Assembly (NCBI RefSeq): GCF_900103485.1
Contig: NZ_FNHW01000001.1
Coordinates: 2,563,057-2,627,056, forward strand
Source of the DNA: Fictibacillus solisalsi
GTDB lineage: Bacteria > Bacillota > Bacilli > Bacillales > Fictibacillaceae
Length of the DNA stretch: 64,000 bases
Direction of reading: 5' to 3'
The position numbers and the translations under genes are program-made. Numbering within the stretch: position 1 is the stretch's first letter; every line of letters begins with the position of its first letter. Under the pieces are notes generated by a model that saw only the letters and a list, made by a program, of their open reading frames with translations, was not told the DNA's origin and made no database searches. This document shows, piece by piece, positions 8,754 through 16,388 of this stretch.

Positions 8754-10286
8754 ATGGGCACATTTTTAAAAGGAACACTTATCTTATCATTGGCAATGCT
8801 TTATACCAAGGTTGTTGAATTTGTTGTCAGCATTCTTCTTGCACAGTCACTCGGCAGTGAGGGCATGGGTTTTTACATGATGGCGCTCCCTGTCATTGGA
8901 TTGCTGATCACAATTGCTGCCCTTGAATTTCCTACCGCTCTTTCCAAGGTACTCGCCGAAGAAGAAGTTCACCAGAATGAAAGGGCCAGACTGCAAATTG
9001 TAAAAGTATCGTTTTTCGTCATTATGGGACTTAGTCTGCTTCTTGTGGCGGTCAGTGCGGCCATTACCTTGCTTTTGCTAAGGTGGAAAAACATCGATAT
9101 CCGGCTGGGGTATCCGCTGCTTGCGCTGATTCCGATTGTTCCTGTGATTGGGACCAGTTCTATTCTAAAGGGATATTTTAGCGGCCTTCAGAAAATGAAA
9201 CCCATTGCTATTGCTCAACTATTAGAAAAGACGGCCCATTTAAGTTTTATTTTTTATGTGCTTCATTACGTGAAGGACCTGCCCCTGGAGTACCGGGTAG
9301 TTGCTGCCGTGCTTGGCCTGGGGGCCGGAGAGCTCGTTTCCCTGTTCTTCTTTTCTGCTTCATTTTTGCTCGGGGAGCGCACAACGGGAGAGGCAGCAAC
9401 CGAAACAACAGCTCCTGTATCCAAAAGAAGTATATTAAAAAAATTATTCCAGGTCAGTCTCCCTACCACCGGTGTGCGAATCCTGAATGCACTGACAGCA
9501 GCAGTAAACCCCATACTGATCACCCAAAGTTTACTCTTTGCCGGCATTGCCGCATCCGTTGCGACCAAACAATACGGGATGCTCACAGCCTTTGCCATGA
9601 CCATTGGATATTTCCCCGGTTTTATCGGGTATTCACTGTATGTATCACTGGTGCCTTCCATCTCCGAAGCACGTTCCAAACAGGATGATCATGCCTTGCA
9701 TCAACGGATTCATCAGGCATTCCATATTACCCTTCTTTATGGAATCCCGTGTTCCATTGTGATGTATTTTTTTGCAGATGAACTGACCGTCCTTTTTTAT
9801 CATTCACCACAAGCCGGCCAGTTTCTTATGCTGTTATCACCGTTTATTCTGTTTCATTATCTGCTTTCACCGCTGCAGGCTATTTTGTTTGGGCTGGGAC
9901 GCGCCAGGGATGTATTTTCACAAACGATCTGGGTCAACATCCTGTCCATCCTGCTGATTGTTTCGCTTGCATCCCAATCCTCATTCGGAATCCACGGCGT
10001 TATCATTGCGGTCAATTTCAGCGGCGTGCTACTTTCCTTTTTGCATTATCACACCATTGTTGAAGAGGTACATTTCAAGCCAAAGCTGATGGATTATGCG
10101 ATCTTTCTGGCTTCAGGAGCGTTCATCATCGTCATATGCGAATTGATGCACAGAACCCATTATGAGGACCATATATCAATTATCATTGTACTGGCTGTCG
10201 TATTTGCTGTTTATTATGGCACTTTATTCTTTCTGCGACTGTTTCAATCCGGCCTATCCCGGCTTTGGGTCAAGCCCGAGAAATAA
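8754..10286 (+). CDS. SpoVB/YkvU-like oligosaccharide flippase family protein
   Basis: A 510-residue polytopic membrane protein of the MOP/polysaccharide flippase superfamily. The N-terminus (FLKGTLILSLAMLYTK) and the LGSEGMGFYMMALP segment are typical of the SpoVB/YkvU group, which move lipid-linked intermediates and serve spore cortex formation. About 12-14 hydrophobic segments are present and the length matches SpoVB (about 518). The ATG at 8754 has an AAAGGGTG site; the longer upstream reading has none. A terminator follows at 10310. The paralogue cannot be settled by eye. Confidence 0.82.
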   Translation: MGTFLKGTLILSLAMLYTKVVEFVVSILLAQSLGSEGMGFYMMALPVIGLLITIAALEFPTALSKVLAEEEVHQNERARLQIVKVSFFVIMGLSLLLVAVSAAITLLLLRWKNIDIRLGYPLLALIPIVPVIGTSSILKGYFSGLQKMKPIAIAQLLEKTAHLSFIFYVLHYVKDLPLEYRVVAAVLGLGAGELVSLFFFSASFLLGERTTGEAATETTAPVSKRSILKKLFQVSLPTTGVRILNALTAAVNPILITQSLLFAGIAASVATKQYGMLTAFAMTIGYFPGFIGYSLYVSLVPSISEARSKQDDHALHQRIHQAFHITLLYGIPCSIVMYFFADELTVLFYHSPQAGQFLMLLSPFILFHYLLSPLQAILFGLGRARDVFSQTIWVNILSILLIVSLASQSSFGIHGVIIAVNFSGVLLSFLHYHTIVEEVHFKPKLMDYAIFLASGAFIIVICELMHRTHYEDHISIIIVLAVVFAVYYGTLFFLRLFQSGLSRLWVKPEK

Positions 10287-10309
10287 GCATAGGACACTCT
10301 GTCTGGAAT

Positions 10310-10353
10310 GAGTTGCACCTTCAATCGTTACAATTGAAGGTGCAGCTCTTTTA
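10310..10353 (+). terminator. intrinsic terminator of the SpoVB-like gene
   Basis: The stem GAG(T)TGCACCTTCAAT/ATTGAAGGTGCAGCTC with a short TAAC-type loop is followed by TTTTAT. Confidence 0.75.
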
Positions 10354-10389
10354 TACGCACTCATAAACCTCAAAGGGTCTGTTAAGAAA

Positions 10390-10428
10390 AATGAAAAGCA
10401 TGAGCCCGGTAGATTGCCAAACTCATGC
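10390..10428 (-). terminator. terminator of the second dedA gene
   Basis: On the minus strand the stem GCATGAG/CTCATGC (17-nt loop) is followed by TTTTCATTTTTC. Confidence 0.6.
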
Positions 10429-10450
10429 CAAATCCGTTGATTCTCTTTTG

Positions 10451-11047
10451 TTATGTCCTTTTAACCATTGCTTTGTATAAAACCCAGGCAAGCAATGATG
10501 CCGCCACTGCTGCAAGCAAGACATATTTCCCAAGGTGATGAAAGTACTGCTCGACGATTCTCCAGTCAGGGCCAAGCATTTTGCCGACCACAATGAAGGT
10601 GAAGCTCCAAATGATACCGCCCGAATAAGCGTAAACAGCAAATTTCTTGAATCTCATGGCGGAAAAGCCAGCCATATACGCAGAAACATGCCGGATTCCT
10701 GGGACAAAATAGCCGAACAGAATCATTACACTTCCATACTTTTGAAAATAAGACTGTGTTTTTTTTATTTTCTCTTCCGGAATCCCGATCTTCGGGCCGA
10801 ATTTTTCCAGGAATGGCAAGCCGAGCTTATAGCCTAACAAGTAACTTAGCGAAATACCTGACATGGCGCCAAAAAAAGCAGAAAGCAGGGCCAAAGTGAA
10901 ATGAATGTCTCCCTTGAAAACAAGGTAGCCGGAAAACGTTAACAACACTTCATCAGGAACAGGCAAGCCGATTAAGCCAAGGGCCAACGCCAAAAAAATA
11001 CCGGCATATTCATAGTGTTCAATCCACGGTAAAACACTGTTGCTCAT
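10451..11047 (-). CDS. DedA family membrane protein (second copy)
   Basis: A 198-residue DedA/VTT-domain protein, clearly paralogous to the one at 7949-8569. Shared blocks are GLIGLPVPDEVLLTFSGY, GAMSGISLSYLLG and FGYFVPGIRH. I place the start at the ATG preceded by AGGTG at 6 nt, although three other in-frame starts lie within 9 nt upstream. The gene follows proC on the same strand by only about 25 nt and may be co-transcribed with it. A terminator follows. Confidence 0.87.
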   Translation of the reverse strand: MSNSVLPWIEHYEYAGIFLALALGLIGLPVPDEVLLTFSGYLVFKGDIHFTLALLSAFFGAMSGISLSYLLGYKLGLPFLEKFGPKIGIPEEKIKKTQSYFQKYGSVMILFGYFVPGIRHVSAYMAGFSAMRFKKFAVYAYSGGIIWSFTFIVVGKMLGPDWRIVEQYFHHLGKYVLLAAVAASLLAWVLYKAMVKRT

Positions 11048-11072
11048 CAACATCACCTATTTTACTGTATCT

Positions 11073-11894
11073 TTATTTCTCTTCGTTTTCCTGTTTACCA
11101 CCCAGTTCGGCGGCCTTCTCATTGGTCGCTTTTACCGCGTTTTCGATCAGCATTCCAAAGCCAGCCTGATTTAGGACATCCAGACCCGCAGCTGTCGCAC
11201 CGCCTGGAGTGGTCACAGCGTTTCTCAGATCAATAGGGGACACTCCGCTCTGAAGCATCACCGCTGAACCGTAAATCATTTGAGAGACAAGCTTTCTCGC
11301 CTGAGCTTCCAAGATGCCATAGCCTGCAGCAGCATTGATAAGGGCAGAAGCAAACTCATAAAGAAACGCTGGAGCGCTTCCTGTTACAGCCGTTAGCTTG
11401 TGAATTTGTTCTTCCGAACAATACTCTGACTTCCCAATGCTGTTTAAAAGCAGTTCCAAAAGCTTGACCTGATTTTCATTTAAAGTGTCGGCATACGTAT
11501 ATAACGAGATGGATTCACCGGTTTCGGCTGCCGTATTTGGCATCACCCATGCCACTGGTGTTCCTGGCGGAAGCGGGTTTTCCAGTTTTTTAAGTCCAAT
11601 GCCTGCCGCAACAGATATCACAAGCTGACCTTCAATCATTGTTGATAGCTGCTCCAGCACGGCTTCGTGTGCTTCAGGAGGCATCGCCAGGACAATGACA
11701 GAGCTTTCTTTCACATGATGCAGCCAATCCGTTGTTGTTTCTACCCCATACATGGAAAACAGATGCTGCAGTCTCTCTTTATTTCCTTGATTGGCAGCAA
11801 TGATCGAAAGGTTTTGGCCCTTCGCTGATTGTAATCCTTTAATCATTGACTCTGCCATACGGCCAGCGCCAATAAATAAAAATGTGCTATTCAT
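11073..11894 (-). CDS. proC: pyrroline-5-carboxylate reductase
   Basis: A 273-residue enzyme of the ProC family. It reduces pyrroline-5-carboxylate to proline with NAD(P)H, the last step of proline synthesis. The N-terminal Rossmann motif GAGRMAES is at residues 9-16, AMPPEAH marks the cofactor region, and the C-terminal dimerisation domain carries the family signature TPGGATAAGLDVL. The ATG has a GGGAGA site. B. subtilis has several paralogues (ProG, ProH, ProI), so the exact equivalent is open. Confidence 0.9.
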   Translation of the reverse strand: MNSTFLFIGAGRMAESMIKGLQSAKGQNLSIIAANQGNKERLQHLFSMYGVETTTDWLHHVKESSVIVLAMPPEAHEAVLEQLSTMIEGQLVISVAAGIGLKKLENPLPPGTPVAWVMPNTAAETGESISLYTYADTLNENQVKLLELLLNSIGKSEYCSEEQIHKLTAVTGSAPAFLYEFASALINAAAGYGILEAQARKLVSQMIYGSAVMLQSGVSPIDLRNAVTTPGGATAAGLDVLNQAGFGMLIENAVKATNEKAAELGGKQENEEK

Positions 11895-11920
11895 TCAAAT
11901 CTCCCTTTTTGCGGTTTAAA

Positions 11921-11955
11921 AAATAAAAGGCGTCCTAAAAGACACCTTTTCCCTC
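11921..11955 (-). terminator. terminator of the M42 peptidase gene
   Basis: On the minus strand AAAAGGTGTC/GACGCCTTTT (one mismatch, 5-nt loop) is followed by ATTTTTTAAA. Confidence 0.65.
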
Positions 11956-11973
11956 TATTGTAGCTTATTTTTT

Positions 11974-13038
11974 CTAAAAATCTATCAAGGACTTCATTTT
12001 GTTTTCGTCCATTTCTTTTACAAAAGCAACCAGCAGCTTTACGGTGTTTTCAAGGTCACTTTTTGAGACCATGGAAACATGGCTGTGAATATACCGGGAA
12101 GCAACACCAATGACAATGGATGGAACGCCTTTTTTAAACAGATGGAACCTGCCTGCGTCTGTCCCGCCACCAAGCATAACATCCACCTGGTAAGGGATGT
12201 TATTTTTCTCCGCAATGTCCATCACCAGATTCCGAAGCGGTACATGCGGCACCATGGACGAGTCAAGGAACGTTATAAGCGGACCCGCTCCAAGCTTCGC
12301 CTTATTGGAATTGTCTCCTGGTCCATCCTGGGCGATTCCTACATCCATGGCGATGGCAAGATCAGGCTCAACTGCATAAGGAGCCGTGGCTGCCCCTCTG
12401 AGCCCCACTTCTTCCTGAACGGTGGCCCCGCAATAAATGCTGTTCGGATGTTCGCTGTCTTTCAGCTGCTTCAACACTTCAAGTGCTAAATAGCAGCCTG
12501 CCCTGTTATCCAGTGCTTTTGCAAGAATGGTATCATTATCCGGCATGATCTCGAAGGGGCATATTGGCATAATCGGATCACCCACCCGGATTCCCCATTC
12601 TTTAACTTGATCTGCACTGTTCGCTCCAATATCGATAAACATTTCGCGCATGGGAACGACTTTTTTTCGTTCTTCAGCCGTAAGGATATGCGGCGGCTTG
12701 GAGCCAACTACTCCGGTAAAGGTTTTCTTTTCCGTAAGAATGTGCACGCGCTGGGACAGAATGACCTGATCCCACCACCCGCCAAGCGGCACAAATCTCA
12801 GATATCCATCCTTTGTCACTTCACTGATCATAAAGGCAACTTCATCCATGTGGCCGGCCAGCATAATTTTTGGTCCCGTTGACGAGCCCCTCTTTTGGCC
12901 AAAAATGCTTCCCATATGATCATATACAAGCGGGGCGCCTGTCTTATCAATCTCGCGCTTCATAATGCTGCGGATCGGGTGTTCAAACCCTGGCGCCCCG
13001 TTTGTTTCTGTTAACTCTTTTAAAAGATCCATTACCAT
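11974..13038 (-). CDS. M42 family glutamyl/aminopeptidase-like metalloprotein
   Basis: A 354-residue M42 peptidase: a two-metal, tetrahedral-assembly aminopeptidase of the cytoplasm, also found in gene databases as a cellulase-like protein (YsdC/FrvX). Metal and catalytic positions are visible in order: His in AGHMDEVAF, Asp in KALDNRAG, the Glu pair in VQEEVGLRGA, Asp in AMDVGI, and His in SRYIHSHVSM. Several starts are close together (GTG 13041, ATG 13038, ATG 13032) around one AGGAG site, so the N-terminus is uncertain by a few residues. It is monocistronic with a terminator. Confidence 0.88.
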   Translation of the reverse strand: MVMDLLKELTETNGAPGFEHPIRSIMKREIDKTGAPLVYDHMGSIFGQKRGSSTGPKIMLAGHMDEVAFMISEVTKDGYLRFVPLGGWWDQVILSQRVHILTEKKTFTGVVGSKPPHILTAEERKKVVPMREMFIDIGANSADQVKEWGIRVGDPIMPICPFEIMPDNDTILAKALDNRAGCYLALEVLKQLKDSEHPNSIYCGATVQEEVGLRGAATAPYAVEPDLAIAMDVGIAQDGPGDNSNKAKLGAGPLITFLDSSMVPHVPLRNLVMDIAEKNNIPYQVDVMLGGGTDAGRFHLFKKGVPSIVIGVASRYIHSHVSMVSKSDLENTVKLLVAFVKEMDENKMKSLIDF

Positions 13039-13240
13039 CACACTCCTATAGTCTATATGATGGTGAAAGTTCCCTTTTTTTATTACACAAAATCCTGAGT
13101 ATTAGCATCCTAAACGGAAGAAATACTTAAATCGTAAAGAAAAGGAGGGTATTGATAACCCCCATGAACGAAAAACCGCAAAAAATATGTCTCTTTCTCT
13201 ATTCATTCATATTGCCAAAGAAGAGGTCTCTTCACTCATT

Positions 13241-14023
13241 TTATTTGGTTCTATTTTTTAACCAGCTGCCAAATTCGGTTGCGACTAGGCGTTCACCTGT
13301 TAATCCTTCAGATTGCTCGGAAGCAAGATAAACGATAGGTTTTGCCATGATATCCGCCTTCAGAAGCTGAGAGTTTCCTTCAAGTTCCCTTCTCACTTCA
13401 TCAGGTATCATTCCGGTTACGGTGGCCCCGCCAGGGAGAAGCATATTTACCGTCACACCAAATTCACGCAGGTCTTCAGCCATGATAAAAGATAGGGACT
13501 CGGTTGCGGCACGAGAAGGGCCGTATGGGACAAATCCTTTTCGTTTCATGGTTTCATAATTCATCGATATATTGATGATTTTTCCCCTTCCCTGCTCGAC
13601 CATCAGAGGAGCGAATCCCCGGGAGGTTAGGAAATAGCCGGTCACATTTGTATCGATTAAATTTCGAAACCCTTCGGAAGAGACCTGATAGAAAGGCTGT
13701 GGTTCTGTAAGGAATTTTGGGTTGACAGTCCTCATGCCTATCCCGGCATTGTTCACTAGGACATCGATCTTACCCCATTCCCTTTTTACCCAGTTCACTG
13801 CATCTTGTACCGATTCCTCTGACCTGACATCCAATGGACATTCAAAAACATTCGAATATCCCTTATCTTGAAGGTTTTTTACAGCTTCCGTCATTTTTGC
13901 TCCTGGACGGGATGCCACTGCAACCGTTGCTCCTTCATCAAGAAGTGCTTCTACCATGGCATATCCTAAACCGCTTGATCCTCCTGTAACAACGGCATGT
14001 ACGCCAGTTAATTCTTTTGCCAT
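13241..14023 (-). CDS. short-chain dehydrogenase/reductase with Arg in place of catalytic Lys
   Basis: A 260-residue classical SDR. The cofactor motif TGGSSGLG is at residues 13-20, NNAG is at 91-94, Ser153 is in NISMNYET, and Tyr167 is in YGPSR. The usual YxxxK has Arg at position 171. The remaining fold landmarks are intact (PGGATVTGM, YLASEQSEGLTGE). The Lys normally lowers the Tyr pKa and orients the cofactor, so activity may be altered. Substrate unknown. The ATG has a GAGGTGG site. No co-transcribed neighbour is apparent. Confidence 0.85.
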   Translation of the reverse strand: MAKELTGVHAVVTGGSSGLGYAMVEALLDEGATVAVASRPGAKMTEAVKNLQDKGYSNVFECPLDVRSEESVQDAVNWVKREWGKIDVLVNNAGIGMRTVNPKFLTEPQPFYQVSSEGFRNLIDTNVTGYFLTSRGFAPLMVEQGRGKIINISMNYETMKRKGFVPYGPSRAATESLSFIMAEDLREFGVTVNMLLPGGATVTGMIPDEVRRELEGNSQLLKADIMAKPIVYLASEQSEGLTGERLVATEFGSWLKNRTK

Positions 14024-14321
14024 TTTTCCACCTCATTTGGTTAAAATTCAAATCTTCGAAAGGATTATGATTGTATGTACAGTTAATATATATCAGTTCC
14101 CCTGCAATTAAAAAATTATAGATGCATCGGAAGCGCGACTAAGTTTTTCCAAACTCATTCTTATGGCCAAGCCAAATAATCCATTATTTTAAAAACCCAG
14201 AATGGTTAAAAATCAGGAAAATCCTGACCACTAATTTAACCCTTTTTCATAGAAATAAATTCCTTCCAAATTCCAGGATATAACTTTATTATATCTCAAA
14301 TTCTCAAATTCCTCTGAAAAT
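14024..14321. other. non-coding stretch upstream of the SDR gene
   Basis: About 300 A/T-rich bases with no supportable gene. They hold the presumed promoter region of the SDR gene and a nested inverted repeat (GGTTAAA/TTTAACC at 14204-14241 with inner TCAGGA/TCCTGA) of unknown role. Confidence 0.5.
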
Positions 14322-14366
14322 AAAAAAGCTGACCCTGTAAGTGTGCATAAGAATCTCCGGGACAGC
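14322..14366 (-). terminator. orphan minus-strand terminator
   Basis: On the minus strand, GCTG-T-CCC ... GGG-T-CAGC pairs over 8 positions with one mismatch and is followed directly by TTTTTTA. No protein gene ends here, and trpE already has its own terminator 250 nt upstream. This suggests a separate minus-strand transcript. Confidence 0.65.
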
Positions 14367-14600
14367 CTGACTTATTGATGAATCGATTGGATGATTTTGC
14401 TTCAACAGTCGTTGATGGGATGCGGCAGAAGGGTTTTACCCGTCACTTCAGGTACCTTCTAAAGCATTCTTTGATTTTTTTGCATCACGTCTGTATGATG
14501 TCCAAGACAGAGGAATTCCAAGGCTTTTCCGGCCTCCCTCACACTAAGGTTACGCTTACAAAACCAGGCTACTCTCATTAGTCCTGGTCATAATGAGTGA
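14322..14600 (-). ncRNA. candidate structured non-coding RNA
   Basis: A gene-free stretch of about 270 nt between trpE and the SDR gene. Read on the minus strand it folds locally into several stems: ACCAGG/CCTGGT (14563-14588), GAGG+GGC/GCC+CCTC (14510-14540), CATCA/TGATG (14483-14500), AGAAGG/CCTTCT with an inner GGGT/ACCC (14427-14460), then the terminator at 14322-14366. Short ORFs on both strands (68 aa plus, about 39 aa minus) lack ribosome sites. It could be an independent small RNA, or a dispersed repeat or remnant of a mobile element. I do not recognise a known RNA family, and I see no promoter that I would defend. Confidence 0.4.
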
Positions 14601-14616
14601 ATTGAATATCCAAAGT

Positions 14617-14643
14617 AAAAAAGAGCCGTCCGGCTCTTTTTTT
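14617..14643 (-). terminator. terminator of trpE
   Basis: The 9-bp stem AAAGAGCCG/CGGCTCTTT with a 2-nt centre overlaps the trpE stop and is followed by T residues on the minus strand. It makes trpE monocistronic. Confidence 0.8.
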
Positions 14644-16156
14644 AAGCATACAGTTCCATGGCTTCAGCCACTTGTATGGCCTTCAGCAGCGCTTTGGCTT
14701 TGTTGAACGTTTCATCATATTCATTCTCAGGAACAGAATCAGCGACGATGCCGGCTCCAGCTTGGATATAGGCTTTATCATTTTTAAAAAGAATGGTACG
14801 GATCGTTATGCACGAATCCATGTTGCCTGAAAACGAAAGGTAGCCGATGGCTCCGGCATAGGTTCCCCGAGCCTGTGTTTCCAGTTCTGCGATAATCTGC
14901 ATGGCCCTGATTTTTGGTGCTCCGGACAATGTTCCAGCAGGCAGGCACGAGATCAAGGCATCAAAGAAATCTTTGTCTTCACGAAGCAGTCCGCTAACAT
15001 CAGACACCATGTGCATGACATGAGAGTATCGTTCAATTTCCATAAAAGAAGAGACTTCCACACTTCCGTACTCCGACACCCTTCCTATATCATTCCTTCC
15101 CAAATCGACAAGCATCAGGTGCTCGGCAACTTCCTTTTCGTCAGCAAGCAATTCCTCAGCTAAAGCTTGATCTTCATCCATGTCTTTCCCACGGGGCCGT
15201 GTTCCCGCAATTGGACGGGTTCTCACCCGCTGCCCTTCCACTTTTACAAGCAATTCCGGGGACGAACCTACAATGGTTTCATCTGGAAGCTTGAGCAAAT
15301 ACATATAAGCCGATGGATTCACAATCCGCAGTACACGATAAACCGTCAGTGGATCGGCCTTGGTCTCACTCTCAAAACATTGGGACAGAACCACCTGAAA
15401 TATATCTCCGGCTGTAATATATTCTTTGGCCTGGTCTACCATCGAACAAAATTCTGATTTGCTCAAATTGGATTTTACTCCGCTGATATCCACTTCCTGC
15501 TGAGGAAGATAGCGAAATGACGGCACCGGCTGTTTTACGCTTTGCTCAAGGTGTTTCATGGTAGTCTCAATGGCTAAGCGTGCCTCTTCATAAAGTTCTT
15601 CAATTTGTTTTTCGGTATAATTTTGGGGTACGTGAAGGTTGCAAATAATATTGATTGACTGCCTCAAATGGTCAAAAACAACCAGTTCATCAACAAACAG
15701 GAATTTCATGTCATCGGTGTTGAGAATATCTTTGCTGTGAGGCGGGATTTTTTCAAAATACTGGAGAATATCATAACCAAAATAGCCAACAGCTCCACCT
15801 GTGAACTGAGGCAAATTTTTGTGCGCGGGACTTTTATATTGGTTGAGGAGAGATTTAAGGATTTCAATCGGATGGCCTGAATAGGTTTCATCCTGATCTT
15901 TTTTCTTTACATGAGTCTGCCCTTTTTTGCAGGAGACAACCATAAAGGGGTTCTTTCCAATATAGGAATAACGGGCCCATTGCTGTCCACCTTCTACACT
16001 TTCAAGCAAAAAAGAGTAATCTTCCTGATAATACGTTTGATACAGTTCAATCACTGTATGTACATCAGCAAATAATTCAATGCTTACAGGAATCAAATTG
16101 AAGGTTCCTGCCAATTGTTTCACTTCTTCCAACGATGGTTGAATCAATACGATCAT
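14642..16156 (-). CDS. trpE: anthranilate synthase component I
   Basis: A 504-residue TrpE: chorismate plus ammonia to anthranilate, the first committed step of tryptophan synthesis, working with a glutamine amidotransferase subunit (TrpG/PabA). The tryptophan feedback motif LLES is at about residues 50-53. PIAGTRPRG near 310-320 carries the Ala typical of TrpE rather than the Lys of PabB, and LPAGTLSGAPK and the C-terminal GAGIVADS motif are intact. The start is uncertain: this ATG lies directly against AAGAAGGG, a TTG nine bases later has better spacing, and a longer TTG reading lacks a site. No other trp gene follows; a terminator overlaps the stop. Its leader has a TRAP-type binding site. 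Confidence 0.93.
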   Translation of the reverse strand: MIVLIQPSLEEVKQLAGTFNLIPVSIELFADVHTVIELYQTYYQEDYSFLLESVEGGQQWARYSYIGKNPFMVVSCKKGQTHVKKKDQDETYSGHPIEILKSLLNQYKSPAHKNLPQFTGGAVGYFGYDILQYFEKIPPHSKDILNTDDMKFLFVDELVVFDHLRQSINIICNLHVPQNYTEKQIEELYEEARLAIETTMKHLEQSVKQPVPSFRYLPQQEVDISGVKSNLSKSEFCSMVDQAKEYITAGDIFQVVLSQCFESETKADPLTVYRVLRIVNPSAYMYLLKLPDETIVGSSPELLVKVEGQRVRTRPIAGTRPRGKDMDEDQALAEELLADEKEVAEHLMLVDLGRNDIGRVSEYGSVEVSSFMEIERYSHVMHMVSDVSGLLREDKDFFDALISCLPAGTLSGAPKIRAMQIIAELETQARGTYAGAIGYLSFSGNMDSCITIRTILFKNDKAYIQAGAGIVADSVPENEYDETFNKAKALLKAIQVAEAMELYA

Positions 16157-16313
16157 CCCTTCTTCATGAGAGACGAAGATTAGCAACCATAACCGCTAAT
16201 CTCAGCTCGGCTCTGCTCTTAATCTGTAATTGTTTTCTTAAAACTTCTCTACTCTTCTCAACTAATCTCGTGCGATTGTAAATCACTATATAATGCATTC
16301 GGAAAACTGTCAA
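16157..16313 (-). promoter_or_regulatory. trpE promoter and TRAP-type leader (ten NAG triplets)
   Basis: The promoter is TTGACA (16308-16313), 17 bp, TATAGT (16285-16290). The transcript then carries GAG/TAG triplets at an exact 5-nt period: block one at 16267, 16262, 16257, 16252, 16247 and block two at 16216, 16211, 16206, 16201, 16196 (lower coordinate of each triplet). A 28-nt gap between the blocks can form GTTTT-AAG-AAAAC. The last two triplets lie in an 8-bp stem AGATTAGC/GCTAATCT (16177-16202). Its 3' arm can alternatively extend into TCTTC/GAAGA, which covers the trpE ribosome site. There is no T-run, so translational control seems likelier than termination. Confidence 0.8.
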
Positions 16314-16388
16314 CCACTTTTCTGATTTAACACGGCACAATAAGGGAAACCTCTTTGAGATCCATCTATATATAGAAGAGGTGAGAAA

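Noticed and set aside
13164-13330. Short plus-strand frame starting ATG after AAAGGAGGG in the M42-SDR gap
   Set aside because: The ribosome-like site is too far from the ATG and the frame runs antisense into the SDR gene.
14375-14581. A 68-codon plus-strand open frame in the gap before trpE
   Set aside because: No ribosome site and no recognisable protein features. The stretch is better explained by the stems and minus-strand terminator of a possible RNA.
14642-16156. Reading trpE as pabB (aminodeoxychorismate synthase)
   Set aside because: PIAGTRPRG has Ala where PabB has Lys, the LLES feedback motif is present, and the leader is TRAP-like.
16177-16202. The AGATTAGC/GCTAATCT stem as a transcription terminator
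   Set aside because: No T-run follows; it is more likely part of a ribosome-site switch.
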